A stretch of DNA of 64,000 nucleotides, taken from assembly GCA_958510825.1 (NCBI GenBank), contig OY294048.1, positions 26,546,680 to 26,610,679 of the forward strand. Reading direction: 5' to 3'. The position numbers and the translations under genes were made by a program. The stretch's first letter is position 1. The number at the start of each line of letters is the position of its first letter. The DNA is from Brachypterus glaber (Eukaryota > Arthropoda > Insecta > Coleoptera > Kateretidae). Below are positions 1 through 11,288 of this stretch, piece after piece. The notes under the pieces are model-generated. The model saw only the letters and a list, made by a program, of their open reading frames with translations. It was not told where the DNA came from and did no database searches.

Positions 1-333
1 TAAATTGTATTTTAAAAACATTATTACACCATCATTTTGGTTAAACGTACCTTCATTATATATTACTGAATAACCATCCAACTCAATATAGTTAATATTA
101 ACTTGCCAAGTTTCTGTTAATACGATGCATTCAAATTTCTCAGAAAATTGGTCTAAGAAAACCTCTAACTCGGCTAAGTTTTTATTTATACTACGAATAT
201 TGAGCTGTAAGATTTTAAAGTTGTTGCTGAGTCCATTTATTTTAAAAACTTCGTTGAATTCATATGCATTTTGCAAAATGTCTGTTTCAATATTCTCTAT
301 GTTTGCATCAAACTTACTTATAAAAGGGTCCAT
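1..333 (-). CDS. LINE ORF2 N-terminus: APE-type endonuclease, partial
   Basis: Read on the minus strand from an ATG at 333 to the window edge, this gives about 111 uninterrupted codons. The protein contains LQLNIRSINKNL, then CIVLTETW and later NQNDGVIMFL, the order expected at the start of an apurinic-type endonuclease of a non-LTR retrotransposon (Asn of the first motif, Glu of the ETW motif). This enzyme nicks target DNA to prime reverse transcription. An in-frame stop lies upstream of the ATG, so the start is plausible. The rest of ORF2 lies outside the window. An ORF1 C-terminal fragment lies just upstream at 493-608, so this is the 5' portion of one antisense LINE. The family resembles the LINE at 3410-7530. 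Confidence 0.8.
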   Translation of the reverse strand, partial: MDPFISKFDANIENIETDILQNAYEFNEVFKINGLSNNFKILQLNIRSINKNLAELEVFLDQFSEKFECIVLTETWQVNINYIELDGYSVIYNEGTFNQNDGVIMFLKYNL

Positions 334-492
334 TTGTGGACAAATTACTAATAAATATTTAAAACTAGATACCTTTTACTCTCATTTAAAAATTAACCTA
401 AAATATATAAATAAGTTAAAATTGTTATTAAGCCTAAGAATAATTTAAAACTATTTTAAAATAGACTAGAAAGTCTCGCAGAAAGTTAAAAG

Positions 493-608
493 TTATTGCC
501 CTTTTGTTTGAGAAGACGACTGTGATGTAGCTCTGGTGATCTTGCGGGTTACTGTGGTATGAATTTTGTCGGTCGTTGATTTTACGGTTTGGCCTTTTTC
601 CTCAACTC
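493..608 (-). pseudogene. LINE ORF1 C-terminal fragment
   Basis: The minus strand reads as a basic, Thr/Ser/Gln-rich tail (TTVTRKITRATSQSSSQT) ending in TAA at 495-493. The ORF2 start follows 160 nt later. This is the usual ORF1-ORF2 spacing of a LINE. The 5' side stops where the sense-strand LINE begins near 600, so ORF1 is truncated. The call rests on position and composition only, as no domain can be recognised. Confidence 0.5.
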
Positions 609-775
609 ACAAGCAGATTACAAAATTTTCTCCAAACTTAGAGCTAGATGCAAAGAACTCTAAAATCTGTTACGATAACTACATACGTAAAATGGATTTT
701 AACCTCAAATCAAATCCCAAATAACTTTGGCAATTTGTTAACGACAAAAAACAAATAAACTCAATACCTACTTTA

Positions 776-2474
776 ATGCACCTAGATGACTCGTCAGCCT
801 CAAGACCTCAGGAAATTTCAAATTTATTTGCGGAATACTTTTCTACCGTCTATTGTAGACACGAAAATTCTAACCCCGAGACGATGTTTACTGAAGATTC
901 TGGTTGCAAAACACATAACATCTCTTTAAAGACCATTTCCCCAATCGATGTCCACAAAAAAATTAAACAAATACCCAATAAATACTCCTCTGGACATGAC
1001 GGTATCCCCAATGCGTTACTAAAAAAATGTATTTGTAGCCTATCAAAACCGCTGTCGTTACTTTTTAATTTATCATATAGTGAAGCTGCGTTCCCAAAGA
1101 TTTGGAAACACAGCTTTATTATACCGATATTTAAGTCAGGTGACCGTAACAACATAAGAAACTATCGCGGAGTCTGTATACAATCCAATATACCAAAGAT
1201 GTTTGACAGCTTAGTCTACGATCAACTAAGCTTTGTATGTAAACCCTATATTATAATCCAGCAACATGGGTTTTGTGCAGGCAGATCTACAACCTCAAAC
1301 TTGCTTCTATACAAGACGAAGATTTTAAACAATATATCCAAAGGCTCTCAAATCGACTCTATATACACAGATTTTGCCAAAGCGTTCGATCGAGTAGACC
1401 AAGTGTTGCTAATAAAAAAGTTAGTAAATTTTGGTTTCTCCCTCAAATTAGCTAAATGGGTTTGGAGTTTTGTATCAGGTCGTTGTCAGAGTGTAAGAAT
1501 TGCTGGTTGTATTTCTCAAATTATAGAGGTCACATCTGGCGTTACTCAGGGCTCTCATTGTGCCCCACTATTTTTTTTTATATTCGTTAACAATATAATA
1601 CTAAATGTGGAGCACAGTGATTGTCTTATGTTTGCAGATGACCTAAAAGTATTTCGCGAAGTAAAATCCCAATCGAACATGGTGTTACTCCAAAACGACT
1701 TAAACAATATTTATCTGTGGTCAGTTAATAATAACTTAGAACTTAATATTAACAAATGTTCATTTATATCTTTTTTTAGAGGAGCTAAAAAGTTTGAGTC
1801 TCAATACCACATAAACAATACGCCTCTAAATTATACACCTTCCGTTAAAGACCTTGGAGTAACATTTAACGAAAATGCTGATTTTACCGATCACATCAAA
1901 AATATATGCTCCAAATCCAGCAAACTACTAGGCTTCGTCACCCGTAACATGTCAGAACTATCCGTTAATAGTATCTTAACTGTTTATAAGTCCTTAGTCA
2001 GATCGAACCTAGAGTATTCCTCCTTAATTTGGTCACCATACTATCAAAACAGTATATACCTTATCGAAAAAGTCCAACATAAAATATTAATATACGTTGC
2101 ATATAAAAAACATATTATAATTCAAGACCACAACTACACAGCTATAGAAAACATAACCAACATTAAAACGCTAGAATCTAGAAGAACAATATCGCACGTA
2201 ACTTTTATATACAAGCTAATTAACTTTTATATACAAGCTAATTAATGGTCTTATGGATTGTCCCGACCTCGTTGAACTTGTTAATATATACGTCCCCAGT
2301 AATATCAATCTTCGTCGCTCCATATGTACCTTTCACATTAGTACACAGCACACGAACTATTGTTCCAAGACTCCATTTAATAAAGCTCTGGAATTTATAA
2401 ATACTTGTAATATAGATATATTTGGCAATAGCTTATCTCAATATAAATCTTTAATTTCCTCCAGGTTACACTAG
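776..2474 (+). pseudogene. LINE reverse transcriptase, split by a 22-bp duplication
   Basis: The frame 776-2245 encodes an RT with SSGHDGIPN, IYTDFAKAFDRVD (first catalytic Asp), SGVTQGSHCAPL and LMFADDLKVF (the FADD catalytic pair), followed by the thumb. It ends at TAA 2243-2245 inside the second copy of a 22-bp tandem duplication. Without that duplication the frame runs straight into 2253-2474 (MDCPDLVELVNIYVPS onward), the usual LINE C-terminal tail ending near a short-repeat 3' end. The catalytic motifs are intact, so the break looks young. The endonuclease is missing through 5' truncation. Confidence 0.85.
2200..2243 (+). repeat. 22-bp perfect tandem duplication in the RT gene
   Basis: The 22-nt unit beginning AACTTTTATATACAAGC occurs twice in direct succession (2200-2221 and 2222-2243). 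The 22-nt gain shifts the frame and makes the stop codon at 2243-2245. Confidence 0.95.
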
Positions 2475-2599
2475 ATAATTTTTTTTTTGTATCTGTAATG
2501 TTCGGCTTAGTTAAGTTATTTAAAGTTTAGATTTAGGTTGTAATGGGATTCCCTTTTATATGAATAAATAAATAAATAAAATAAATAAATAAAAATAAA

Positions 2600-3400
2600 T
2601 CTTATAAACAAACAATATTAGCTCACTAAAGTATACACTTGGGCGTGAGCAAACATAAAAATACATAAAAAATAATAAAATTAAAATATATATAATAAAT
2701 AATAACATTAAAATAAAAATACTACAGATTAAATTTAATTTTTAAAGTAATTTAATAAAAAGAACACGAGAAATTGGTTCTATATTTATGGTTATTATAT
2801 TATTTTAAAATAGTTTTGGCATTCATAAGGAAACTTGTAATCTCTCTAGGAGTATTTAATACAAATCTATTTATTTCTTTTTTGAGTCTCGTTATATTTT
2901 CTATACTTTTAATACTTTTAGGTAAAAAATTAATTACTCTTGGTGTTAAAAATATATATGATAGATATGATTGACTTATACATACGAGGTTGAAATGAGT
3001 TTCCCTGATTTCTTGTAGGGTATTCGTGGTTTATTCGTTGCATATTTAAATTACAAAAATAAATTTTAAAGTAAATTTTTCGTATATCACAAACTTTTGC
3101 TTCTATAAAAAGATTATCTGATGAGTATGTGTATGACTTTTTAAATATAGTTTTTAAAATAGATTTTTGAACTGTTTCTAGCTTTTCTAGTTGACCTTCC
3201 AAAGTGCCCCCAACCTATTATTCCACATCTAAACAATGATTCTACAAGCGAATAATATAGTATCCTTAGATGACAAACACCCAAATAATCTCTCAGGAAA
3301 AACAACCTAGAACCGACAAATCTAATTTTTTTAACCAATGTCTCAATGTGCATGTAAAAAGTTTTCATGGCGCGCACCGAGTAACACACACTTGAAACGC
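2600..3400 (-). mobile_element. Antisense LINE fragment (RT thumb and C-terminus)
   Basis: Minus-strand frames at 3141-3389 and 2930-3202 overlap and read as the C-terminal part of a LINE ORF2. LRILYYSLVESLFRCGIIGWG is the block after the RT core, followed by LEKLETVQKSILKTIF. Both match block for block the region 6813-7283 of the LINE next door (LVDSILRYGIVAWGG, LEVIQNTILKIMLKK). At least one frameshift separates the two frames. The 5' end abuts the next LINE near 3400. The remainder, 2600-2930, is AT-rich 3' sequence with no other gene. Confidence 0.75.
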
Positions 3401-3511
3401 GCTCCCACTTAATGTGTAAAATTAATAGTAAATATTTGTGATAAAATTATAAAAGTTAGTACGAAAGAACAAGTAAGATTTGTGCATCTTTTTAAACTAA
3501 AAGTGAAAAAA

Positions 3512-4159
3512 ATGTCAACTAGAAATTCTGCAAAAATGGAAGAAACAAAAGCCATTATCAAGGAGACTGCTAAAAAAACGATATCTGAGCTCTTCAAAGA
3601 CGCCGATTTTATTGATAAAATATTAAAATCATTCAACGATAAGGTAAACAAAAAATTTGAAGAAATAAATAAACACATAAAAAACAATGAAAACAAAATA
3701 AATATGATTGAGAACAAAATCGATCAGCTGCAACAACTAGAAAAACAAAATAACGTCTGCATGTATGGTATACCGGAGGAAAATAATGAAAATTTAGACC
3801 TAAAAATCGTTGAAAACTTGAACAAAGTAAATATCAAAACAACTATAAACGAAATTACATCAAGTTATCGGATTGGAAATAAAAATGACATACAAAAACC
3901 ACGGCCTATAATTAAAAAATTTACGTCTCAAGACAAAAAAAGCTATTTGTTGAAAAACTGCAAAAACTTTAAAAACTTAAAAATTTTTGTTACGGAGGAC
4001 CTAACAAAAAAACGATTGGCTTTACTAAACACAGCTAAAGAAAAACTGGGGAAGAAAAATGTTTGGTCTCTACATGGTCAAATTTTTGGAAAAATGGGCG
4101 AGAATACAATTAAATTTAAAAGTTTAATGCACTTATTAGATTTAACAAAAGAAACATAA
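3512..4159 (+). CDS. LINE ORF1 protein, coiled-coil RNA-binding type
   Basis: Open frame of 215 codons from ATG 3512; an alternative in-frame ATG at 3482 adds 10 residues. The N-terminal half is a charged, heptad-like helix (KFEEINKHIKNNENKINMIE). Then come a short conserved block (NNVCMYGIPE) and an Arg/Lys-rich C-terminal domain (RPIIKKF, FVTEDLTKKRLALL). This trimeric coiled-coil plus RNA-binding layout is known from L1-type ORF1 proteins, which coat the element's RNA. The intact frame contrasts with the broken ORF2 downstream. The start is uncertain. Confidence 0.75.
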   Translation: MSTRNSAKMEETKAIIKETAKKTISELFKDADFIDKILKSFNDKVNKKFEEINKHIKNNENKINMIENKIDQLQQLEKQNNVCMYGIPEENNENLDLKIVENLNKVNIKTTINEITSSYRIGNKNDIQKPRPIIKKFTSQDKKSYLLKNCKNFKNLKIFVTEDLTKKRLALLNTAKEKLGKKNVWSLHGQIFGKMGENTIKFKSLMHLLDLTKET

Positions 4160-4329
4160 TTTTTAATTTTTATTTATTTCTTATTCGAACGTTCTTTTTT
4201 ATCACTATCACTAAACAATACGTGGAATACGAGGGCAGTGCGTTTTATTTTGCATTTATCATTTTTTTTTTTTCATTTATCATTTTTTTTTCTTAGTGTC
4301 CTTTGTTTCTAATCGTTAATTTCTTAAAA

Positions 4330-7283
4330 TAGATAAAAATTTTGAACTAATCGATGGTGAGGAAATAGAAACTCGGGAATATGAAACTTTTGAAAATGTT
4401 GCGAATGATCTGGAAAAAAATAATATAAATTCTCTTAATGTTATTCATATAAATATAAGAAGCTTAAACCATAATCTCGACGAGTTATTAATTTATTTAG
4501 AAAAATTCAACATTAAAAATATAGATGTAATTGTGTTATTAGAAACATGGATTCTATGGGAGGTGAGCGATTTTAATATTCCAAACTTTAATATTGTATA
4601 AAACGAATCCAAGCATAACAAAAGCGACGGAGTTGTTACTTATATAAGAGATACCATTAGTTTTAATTCCGAAATTATAACCCTTACAGATACTAAACTG
4701 CTTAGATTCACTTTTAACTTTGAGAATACCTCTTTCGGCTTAACCGCCTCTTAGACTTCCATCCATAAATGAAAGTACCTATATCACAGAATTAACTGAG
4801 TATTTTTCTAATTTACATTCTCAAAAAATAGAACTATTTATAGGCGATATAAACATAAATTTAATTGAAAAAAATGAAAACTCAAATAACTATTTAACAA
4901 ATCTTGGTGAACTTGGTTTTGTATCTTATATAAACAAATTCACCAGGGTAACTGCAGTAAAAAAATCAATTATAGACCACGCTTTTATAAAAACTAAACA
5001 AAAAAATATTCTTATAACCCCCAGTATATTAAAATGTGGTTTAACTGATCATTTTATGCAATTAGTTTCTTTTAAATTTTTAGACTGTAAAAAAGATAAA
5101 AATGTAAAAATTAATAAGCTTACAAAAATTGATTTTGAAAATTTGAAAAAAACTTTCAGCTATGAAACTTGGGAAACTGTAATAAATGAAACAGACGTGG
5201 AAAAGGGTTATGACTTATTTATAAATAAAGTAAAAAAATACATAGAAATTAATACTGAATTAAAAACAATAACAAATAAACATCAAAAATTGAAACCGTG
5301 GATATCAGAGGGGCTTATAAACTCAATAAGACACCGCGATCTCTTAAAAAAACAACTAGGAGAAAATCCAATTGCAGAAAAAATATTAGAATATAGACAG
5401 TATAGAAACAGGCTAAATAACTTAATCAGGGTAACTAAAAATAATTTTTATGAACAGAAAATACAAGGGACAAACGGAAATTACAAAAAAATTTGGCAAA
5501 CTATTAATGAAGCTTCTAATCGTACTAAAAAGGGCAATAAATCAATTTTAGAGTTAGAGAACAAAAATGGGCTTAAAATAAACAAGAATAAAGAAATTGC
5601 AAATTGTTTTAATTAATTTTTTGTTAATATTGGAAATGAGATGGCTTCTAAAATTAAAAAACAAAAAAACAAGGCACCCCTAACTAGAAAAGAACATTCT
5701 CTCTTTTTACACCCTGTATCTGAAAATGAAATTATTACAATCATTAGTAATTTAAAAAATAATTCGTCTCCGGGTCCAGATAATATTACTGTTAAAATAA
5801 TTAAAACATGTCATTCTTACCTTTTAAAACCATTAGCACATGTAATTAATTTATGTTTTATACAGGGCATTACTCCCAGGCAGTTTAAAGAGTCTGTTAC
5901 AATTCCTGTTTACAAATCAGGAAATAAAAAAAATCCCACCAACTATAGACCGATCACCCTTATTAATAACTTTACCAAAATCTATGAACAATGTCTTAAA
6001 TCCCGCTTAGTTTCCTATTTAGATAAGCATAATATTCTTAGCAGGAACCAGTTTGGATTCCAAAAAAACAGAAGTACAGAAGATGCCATAATGGAACTTT
6101 TAAAAGTTTGTTATATCTGCAAATAATAAGAAAAATAAATGCCTTGCGCTGTTCCTTGATTTAGCCAAGGCATTTGATACGGTAAATTTTGATATTCTTT
6201 TAGATAGATTGGAAGCAATTGGAATCCGAGGCTCTGTACTAAATATCTTCAGGAGTTACCTCTCGGAAAGACCACAGATCGTCAAAATAGGAAATGAACA
6301 GAGTGACCCCCTCCCCGTCACCATGGGCGTTCCACAGGGGACGGTGTTGGGGCCTATTCTGTTTCTAATTTATATTAATTACTTAGGAAATTTAAAAATA
6401 AAAGGTAAAATAATATCTTATGCAGACGATACTGTGGTTCTTTTTGAGGGTAACTCCTGGGAGGAAGTTTTTGAGGAGTCTGAACTGGGTCTGCAGAGAG
6501 TATATGCTTGGCTTAATGAAAGTATTTTAAGTTTAAATATAAGTAAAACTCAATTTATCACTTTTTCTCCCACGACTGTTGGTCAACCACTTTTTGAAAC
6601 ACTCAAAATTCATGACAGCGACTGTAAAAACTTTTTATCTTGTCGGTGCAATTCTATTAATAAAGCTAAAATAGTAAAATATTTAGGAATAATCGTTGAC
6701 CAACACTTGAGGTGGGAAGAACACATACAGAGTCTAGTAAAAAAGCTAAGAATTTTGGTACACAAATTTTATCAAATAAGAGACTTTTTAAACAAAAAAA
6801 AACCTAGTCATTGTGTATAACTCCCTGGTCGATTCCATTTTAAGATACGGCATAGTTGCGTGGGGTGGGTGTTACAATAATGTTATATCTAAATTAGAAG
6901 TTATCCAGAATACAATTTTAAAAATAATGCTAAAAAAGCCTAGGTTATACTCTACCGAATTATTGTATAGGGAAGCTGGTCTGCCAATGGTTAGAACTTT
7001 GTACGTAATTCAGTGCGTTTTCTGGATTAATAAAAATGATGAAAATAAAATACCTGCCACTTACAACATTAGGTCTACTCTAGGAAATTCCCTACATATA
7101 CCCTTGTTTAAAAATAATTTTACTCAAAAGACAGCATTTTACTTTGCGCCAAAATTTAATAATTTACTGCCTAGAGAAATTACCCATTTAGCTTTGTATA
7201 ATAGGTTAAAACAATTTAAGTTTGAATCGAAACGTTATATTATGACAAATCCAGATAGTTTTTTAAATATATTAACTGAATAA
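4330..7283 (+). pseudogene. LINE ORF2: APE endonuclease, RT and C-terminal region
   Basis: The endonuclease runs from about 4435 (HINIRSLNHNLDELL, VIVLLETW) through IELFIGDININL, IIDHAFIK and LTDHF near 5050. The RT follows: SSPGPDNITVKIIK (5768 on), LFLDLAKAFDTV (about 6150), GVPQGTVLGPILFLIYIN (about 6330) and ISYADDTVVLF (about 6420). The C-terminal block is at 6813-7283. Breaks seen are a stop at 4599-4601, a frameshift near 4740-4755, a stop at 5614-5616, a frameshift near 6105-6125, and a slip in an A-run near 6797. The YADD pair and endonuclease residues survive, so decay is recent to moderate. Confidence 0.85.
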
Positions 7284-8209
7284 AAAAAAATCGTCTTCCC
7301 TCCCATGGAGTCTTTGTCTTTCCTCACACAAGTTACTCTCTATATATGGTACATTCGAAATTCATTTCTCACCATTCGTTTTAGTTTTTAGTTTTTTTTT
7401 TTTTAGTTAGATTTCATATAAAAAAAATGCGTGTTAAACAAATTTGTTTCATACATCCCAATCAACAATATAACCTTGAGTGGTATCTCACACACAAACA
7501 ATTTGTTTAGGTGATATACTAAAATTTATTTATTATTGTTAAAAAGAAAAGAAAACTTGTATTTCTATCTTAAGGTTATTATATTTAGTTAAATTATATT
7601 TTAGAACTAATAAGTTATTGATACCCACGGGTACTGGGTCTATCTCTTGTATAGATAAATCCGTAATCCAAAGTGGGGAGAAATCTCCACTCTTTGGTTT
7701 TGCAGAGTTGGAGAGTGTGTGATCCAATATTTCATCCAAGTAATGCGGGATGACCGGCTGACCTGGGCCTAAAAACCCACGTGTCGGCCCTACTGCATAG
7801 AATGCGGATGAATGAGGGTTGTGCATTGCGAGCAAGCCCCACGTGTTTGTGCCGTGCGTGGATACCCGTGTCGTGGAGTGACAGTGTCCTGGTGGTTGAG
7901 CGAATAGCAACACACCACTTTGGCCTAGAACGAAGCTAAACGGGAGGCCGGAGTCTAACCCAATTTCGGTCAATCGGCTGCGATGTCCCGTCAGAGGGTC
8001 ACCAGGGTGAGTCTCTTGGGAAGGAGGGGGCACATAGGGGGCCGAGTCATCTCAGGACTGACTCGCAACCTTCTCATGTGCAACACCTTCCTGGAGGCTA
8101 TATCCTCTTGGTAGCCTTGGCGATCGTGTCAGTTGTGACATGACGTCCCCAGATGTGAGGACTCCGAGGAGGGTGAGGAGCCAAAAGGATGAAATCAATA
8201 CACTAGTTC

Positions 8210-9403
8210 ATGGAATCTAACAAAAAACCTGAAAACCCACAATCCCACTTGGGACCGTCGTCAGATGACCTGAGTGGGACCAAACCCATCAGCCCTTCAA
8301 CAGGCACGCCAAAAGGCAACCTGTTGGATGGAAACCCAAAACCCCCGAGTGTTGGGACTACGGACATTGTTCGACCTAACACCGAGGAACCCAAGGCTTC
8401 AAGCTCAGGTACTGGGACTGGAAACATTCCACCCGGTTCGAGTGAGAAGCCTAAAAAGAAGAGAGTCTGTGGAGCTGAGGCGAAACGCAGAAGGAAGGCG
8501 AGGCTGGCTCAAGAAGCCACCTCAAAAACCTCTGGGTCTAGCCAGCAGCCCTCAGGGTCATCTTCTGTAAATACGGCAGGTAGGTCCAAACCAGGGCTAA
8601 AACCGAAAGGTGGAAGTGCTGGAGAAAGAACTCCTGCCACAAAAAGAATAAGGTCAGATGGATCGAGCCCCTCTCCTGCATTGCAGAAGAAGAAGCAAAA
8701 ATCCATTAATAGGCCCACCATCAACCCAAATGGTTACTCTCAGGCTGCTGCCAAGCACCTGAAAGTGGTCATCATTGACAAGCAGAGCCAACTGGGTAAG
8801 CTAACCAGCTCCCAGTATGACCTGGTTGTCAAAGGGTTAACAAAACAAGTGGACGAAATTCTGTCCGCTAAAAATTAAGCACCCCCACAAATCTCCAGTA
8901 TGAAGCACACTGGCGAAATCCTGAGGATCACGTGTGAGGACTCCGGTACCCTCACGTGGCTTAAGGGCGCTGTGCCCAGACTGGGAGATTTATGGGAAGG
9001 AGCTAATCTAGCAGTGGTCCCTCAAGACGAGCTTTCAAGGCTGACAAAGGCCTCCATCTGGATCTCGAACGATGACGATGGTCTGGAGAAGGTCAAGTTG
9101 CGCCTTGAAGGTCTAAATACATGGGCCAATGTTAAAAAATGGTGCGTCTTCCACAGGGAAGTGAAGAAGGACCCTAAAGGTCAACTTATTGTCTTCGGCA
9201 TATCTGAGGAAGACGCACAAGCCATAACCAGTAGGGGAGGTAAGGTAAAATATCTATTTTCCTACCTTACTGTTAAATTAACAAAAGCCCAACCTCAGGA
9301 AGTGGCTGGTGGGGCACCGGGGGATATGGAGGTTGAAGAAGTCTTTGAATCCACTGACCCCATCGCCAAGGACGGCCCTCCAAGCAATAAGGGGGTCTGT
9401 TGA
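8210..9403 (+). pseudogene. LINE ORF1 with DUF4780-like domain and one in-frame stop
   Basis: The frames 8210-8878 and 8900-9403 are in the same phase, separated only by TAA at 8876-8878, so they are one ORF of 398 codons with a nonsense mutation. The first half is low-complexity, rich in Pro, Ser, Gly and Lys, with basic clusters (KPKKKRVCGAEAKRRRKARL) that may serve nuclear import or RNA binding. The second half (EILRITCEDSGTLTWLKGA, WISNDDDGLEKVKLRLEGL) resembles the DUF4780 domain found in ORF1 of insect non-LTR elements. A 19-bp direct repeat lies at the 3' end (9388-9426). Confidence 0.75.
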
Positions 9404-9458
9404 TGTTTAAGGGGGTCTGTTGATGTTGAGATCTCAACTCACCAAATAGTCATTCCCA

Positions 9459-10125
9459 ATGTCTGGACTTGAGATTATACAAATTAACTTGCAACACTGC
9501 CGGGCGGCGGTAGCTACCATCTGCCGTCACCTGGACAGTAATGCGGACACAATAACACTAATCCAAGAACCCTGGATTGTGAAATCGAAAGTTTCCGGCT
9601 TCGGCAGCTTAAAAGGGACTATTTTTGTAAATAGCTATATTCAAAAGCCTAGGACGTGTATATACATACCTAAGCAATATGAAGCTACTCTAGTAACTCA
9701 GTTCAGCACAGCTGACCTAACAACTGTGAGAATGAACTATAGTGTAAAGGGTAACCAAGAAGAACTTTTTATAGCATCGGCATACCTCCCACAAGATACA
9801 GGTACGCAACCTCCATCAGAGGAACTTGCCAACCTGATAAACTTTTGCCAACGGGAGAAAAAAAGCCTTATAGTTGGATGTGACAGTAACTTTCATCACA
9901 TTGTGTGGGGCAACAAAAACATCGACGGAAGAGGCAAAGTACTGCTAGAGTTTCTGTCTGGCACAAACCTAGAGATATTAAATCGTGGATGCGAACCTAC
10001 ATTCGTAACACGCCGGGGTCAGACTGTAATTGACATTACACTGGCCACTTCTGATATCTCAAAACAAATAACTGACTGGCGTGTATCATCAGAGGCCTCC
10101 TTTTCGGACCACAGATGGATCGAAA
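9459..10125 (+). pseudogene. LINE ORF2 endonuclease domain, 3' truncated
   Basis: The ORF opens with MSGLEIIQINLQHCRAA (endonuclease Asn motif), then ITLIQEPW (catalytic Glu), FIASAYLPQD, LIVGCDSNFHHIVWG (Asp/Asn motif) and FSDHRW (catalytic Asp-His), so every catalytic block of the APE fold is present. This endonuclease style is typical of R1/LOA-type elements. The frame stays open past about 10125 into an unrelated segment and stops at 10344-10346. No RT follows. It may belong to the same broad group as the RNase H-bearing LINE at 48462-49684, but this is not provable here. Confidence 0.8.
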
Positions 10126-10710
10126 CAAAAAAAATGTATTTAAGTCTGTATTCGTGGTATCCATTGCCTGCTACTGTGCATAAAATATTAGTGCATAGTA
10201 CGTCAGTCAACAGGTCTTGTCTTCTGTCATTTGGGATGTTTTCCGAAGAAGCTCAAGAGGCTAGAAACAAGGACTGTCGGAGATTCCGTGAGCATCATAC
10301 CAGAAAAAGCTCACGGATTGCCACGAATACAGACAGACCTGCTTAACATGTTTCTTATAACGTCCGATACTGTTATTAACTCTCTTAGGGAGGTACCCAG
10401 AAAAAAACTAGTTAAACTACCTACTAAGGTATAAGCTCTTATTATTTCACCTTCATTACCACCTAATCGAATACCAAACACAGTTTTTAAATAACGATAA
10501 AGAAAATTATTTGGTATCCGATTCTTCGGAAATTGATTATGATGACGAGTCATCATCGGATGATTTTTAGTTTTAATTGTTATGTTTTAGGATTAAAAAT
10601 GTATATAGTATGTCAAGCAAAATTATTTTGTTTTAATTTTGTTAATTTTCATTCGATATTGCACTTTTATTGTCTTATCCTCGTATTATTTCATTGTAAA
10701 AAATAAAATC
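10126..10710 (+). pseudogene. Unidentified coding remnant fused in frame to the endonuclease
   Basis: From about 10126 the endonuclease frame continues with a different protein (YSWYPLPATVHKILVHS, then SEEAQEARNKDCRRFREHHT). After a 4-nt AGAC duplication near 10335 the sequence resumes in another frame (DLLNMFLITSDTVINSLREV). Further frameshifts lead to a strongly acidic C-terminus (DSSEIDYDDESSSDDF, stop 10568-10570) and an AATAAA at 10702. The pieces look like the 3' end of one gene, probably a transposon-borne one, that lost its 5' part. I do not recognise the family with confidence. Confidence 0.5.
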
Positions 10711-11011
10711 TTTTTTTAGGAATATAATGTTTTGTTCTCTATGATATGCCCTTGTTAATGCATAATATAGAATTCTATGCAATTAAAACAAATAAAACAA
10801 TTTTGTCCAGTTAGCTATACACTAGACGAAACACTGTGCGGCCGTGCATCTCATGCTCATCAAGTTTAAAGTTTCACGCCAATGTATGGTTTCACATCTA
10901 GCTATCCGAAGATGTGAAGCCCGTGTACAAACAAAAAAGAGGGAATACACTTTTGGGTGGGCTGGGTATGGTATCTTCGGAGAAAGCGCTTCATAAGTTC
11001 GTTTGATCGTA
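10711..11011. other. No gene; outer 3' segment of the DIRS-like element
   Basis: No coding signal. The stretch at about 10841-10863 (GGCCGTGCATCTCATGCTCA) matches, with one difference, the reverse complement of plus-strand sequence at about 15427-15450 near the other end of the DIRS-like element. It therefore probably belongs to that element's terminal or internal complementary region. Confidence 0.45.
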
Positions 11012-11060
11012 TAATTATATTCGCGCTTTGTCCTCGATACCATATAAAAGAAACCTACTT
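11012..11060 (+). repeat. Inverted terminal repeat, left, of the DIRS-like element
   Basis: ATTATATTCGCGCTTTGTCC and the following bases to CCTACTTG match the reverse complement of 15490-15545, including the GATACCATATAAAAGAAACC core, with one mismatch near the inner edge. Confidence 0.8.
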
Positions 11061-11288
11061 GTAGTCGTTTAAAGACAATCAGATTTTTGTTTGTATCTAA
11101 TCTTACATGAAAAATTTTATCATTTAAGTTAAGGATAAATAAAAAATATATATAAATATAAAAGTATACAGGTGTATCCTTTATTTACTTCAATAAATGT
11201 AAAAAACAATAGTACATGTACCTTATATTATTATTAATAATAAACAAAACACAAAAAACAAATCTAGTTACTCTTCGCGGTGTTTGTA

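Larger units (their letters stand above)
600..2600 (+). mobile_element. 5'-truncated LINE with RT domain
   Basis: Sense-strand non-LTR retrotransposon copy. LINE-like but stop-riddled sequence starts near 600. An RT domain follows, then a C-terminal segment (2253-2474) and a 3' tail of repeated AAATA units at about 2560-2598. The 5' end abuts the antisense LINE 5' end at about 600, a head-to-head arrangement compatible with either twin-priming inversion or independent insertion. Confidence 0.8.
3410..7530 (+). mobile_element. Nearly complete two-ORF LINE
   Basis: A sense-strand LINE of about 4.1 kb has a short 5' leader, ORF1 (3512-4159), an ORF2 with endonuclease, RT and C-terminal region (4330-7283), and an AT-rich 3' UTR ending near TTTATTTATTATTGTT (about 7525). 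ORF2 carries several breaks, so the copy is dead. The exact ends are not fixed because no target duplication was found. Confidence 0.8.
7600..10125 (+). mobile_element. 5' half of a LINE with DUF4780-type ORF1
   Basis: This segment is clearly GC-richer than its surroundings. It has an untranslated leader (7620-8209), an ORF1 (8210-9403) and the endonuclease of ORF2 (9459-about 10125). The RT is absent because the sequence changes abruptly to unrelated coding-like DNA. LINEs normally lose their 5' end, so keeping only the 5' half implies deletion or replacement of the 3' half after insertion. Confidence 0.75.

Noticed and set aside
7539..8033. 164-codon minus-strand frame
   Set aside because: It covers the GC-rich leader of a sense LINE; no family features, and composition alone explains it.
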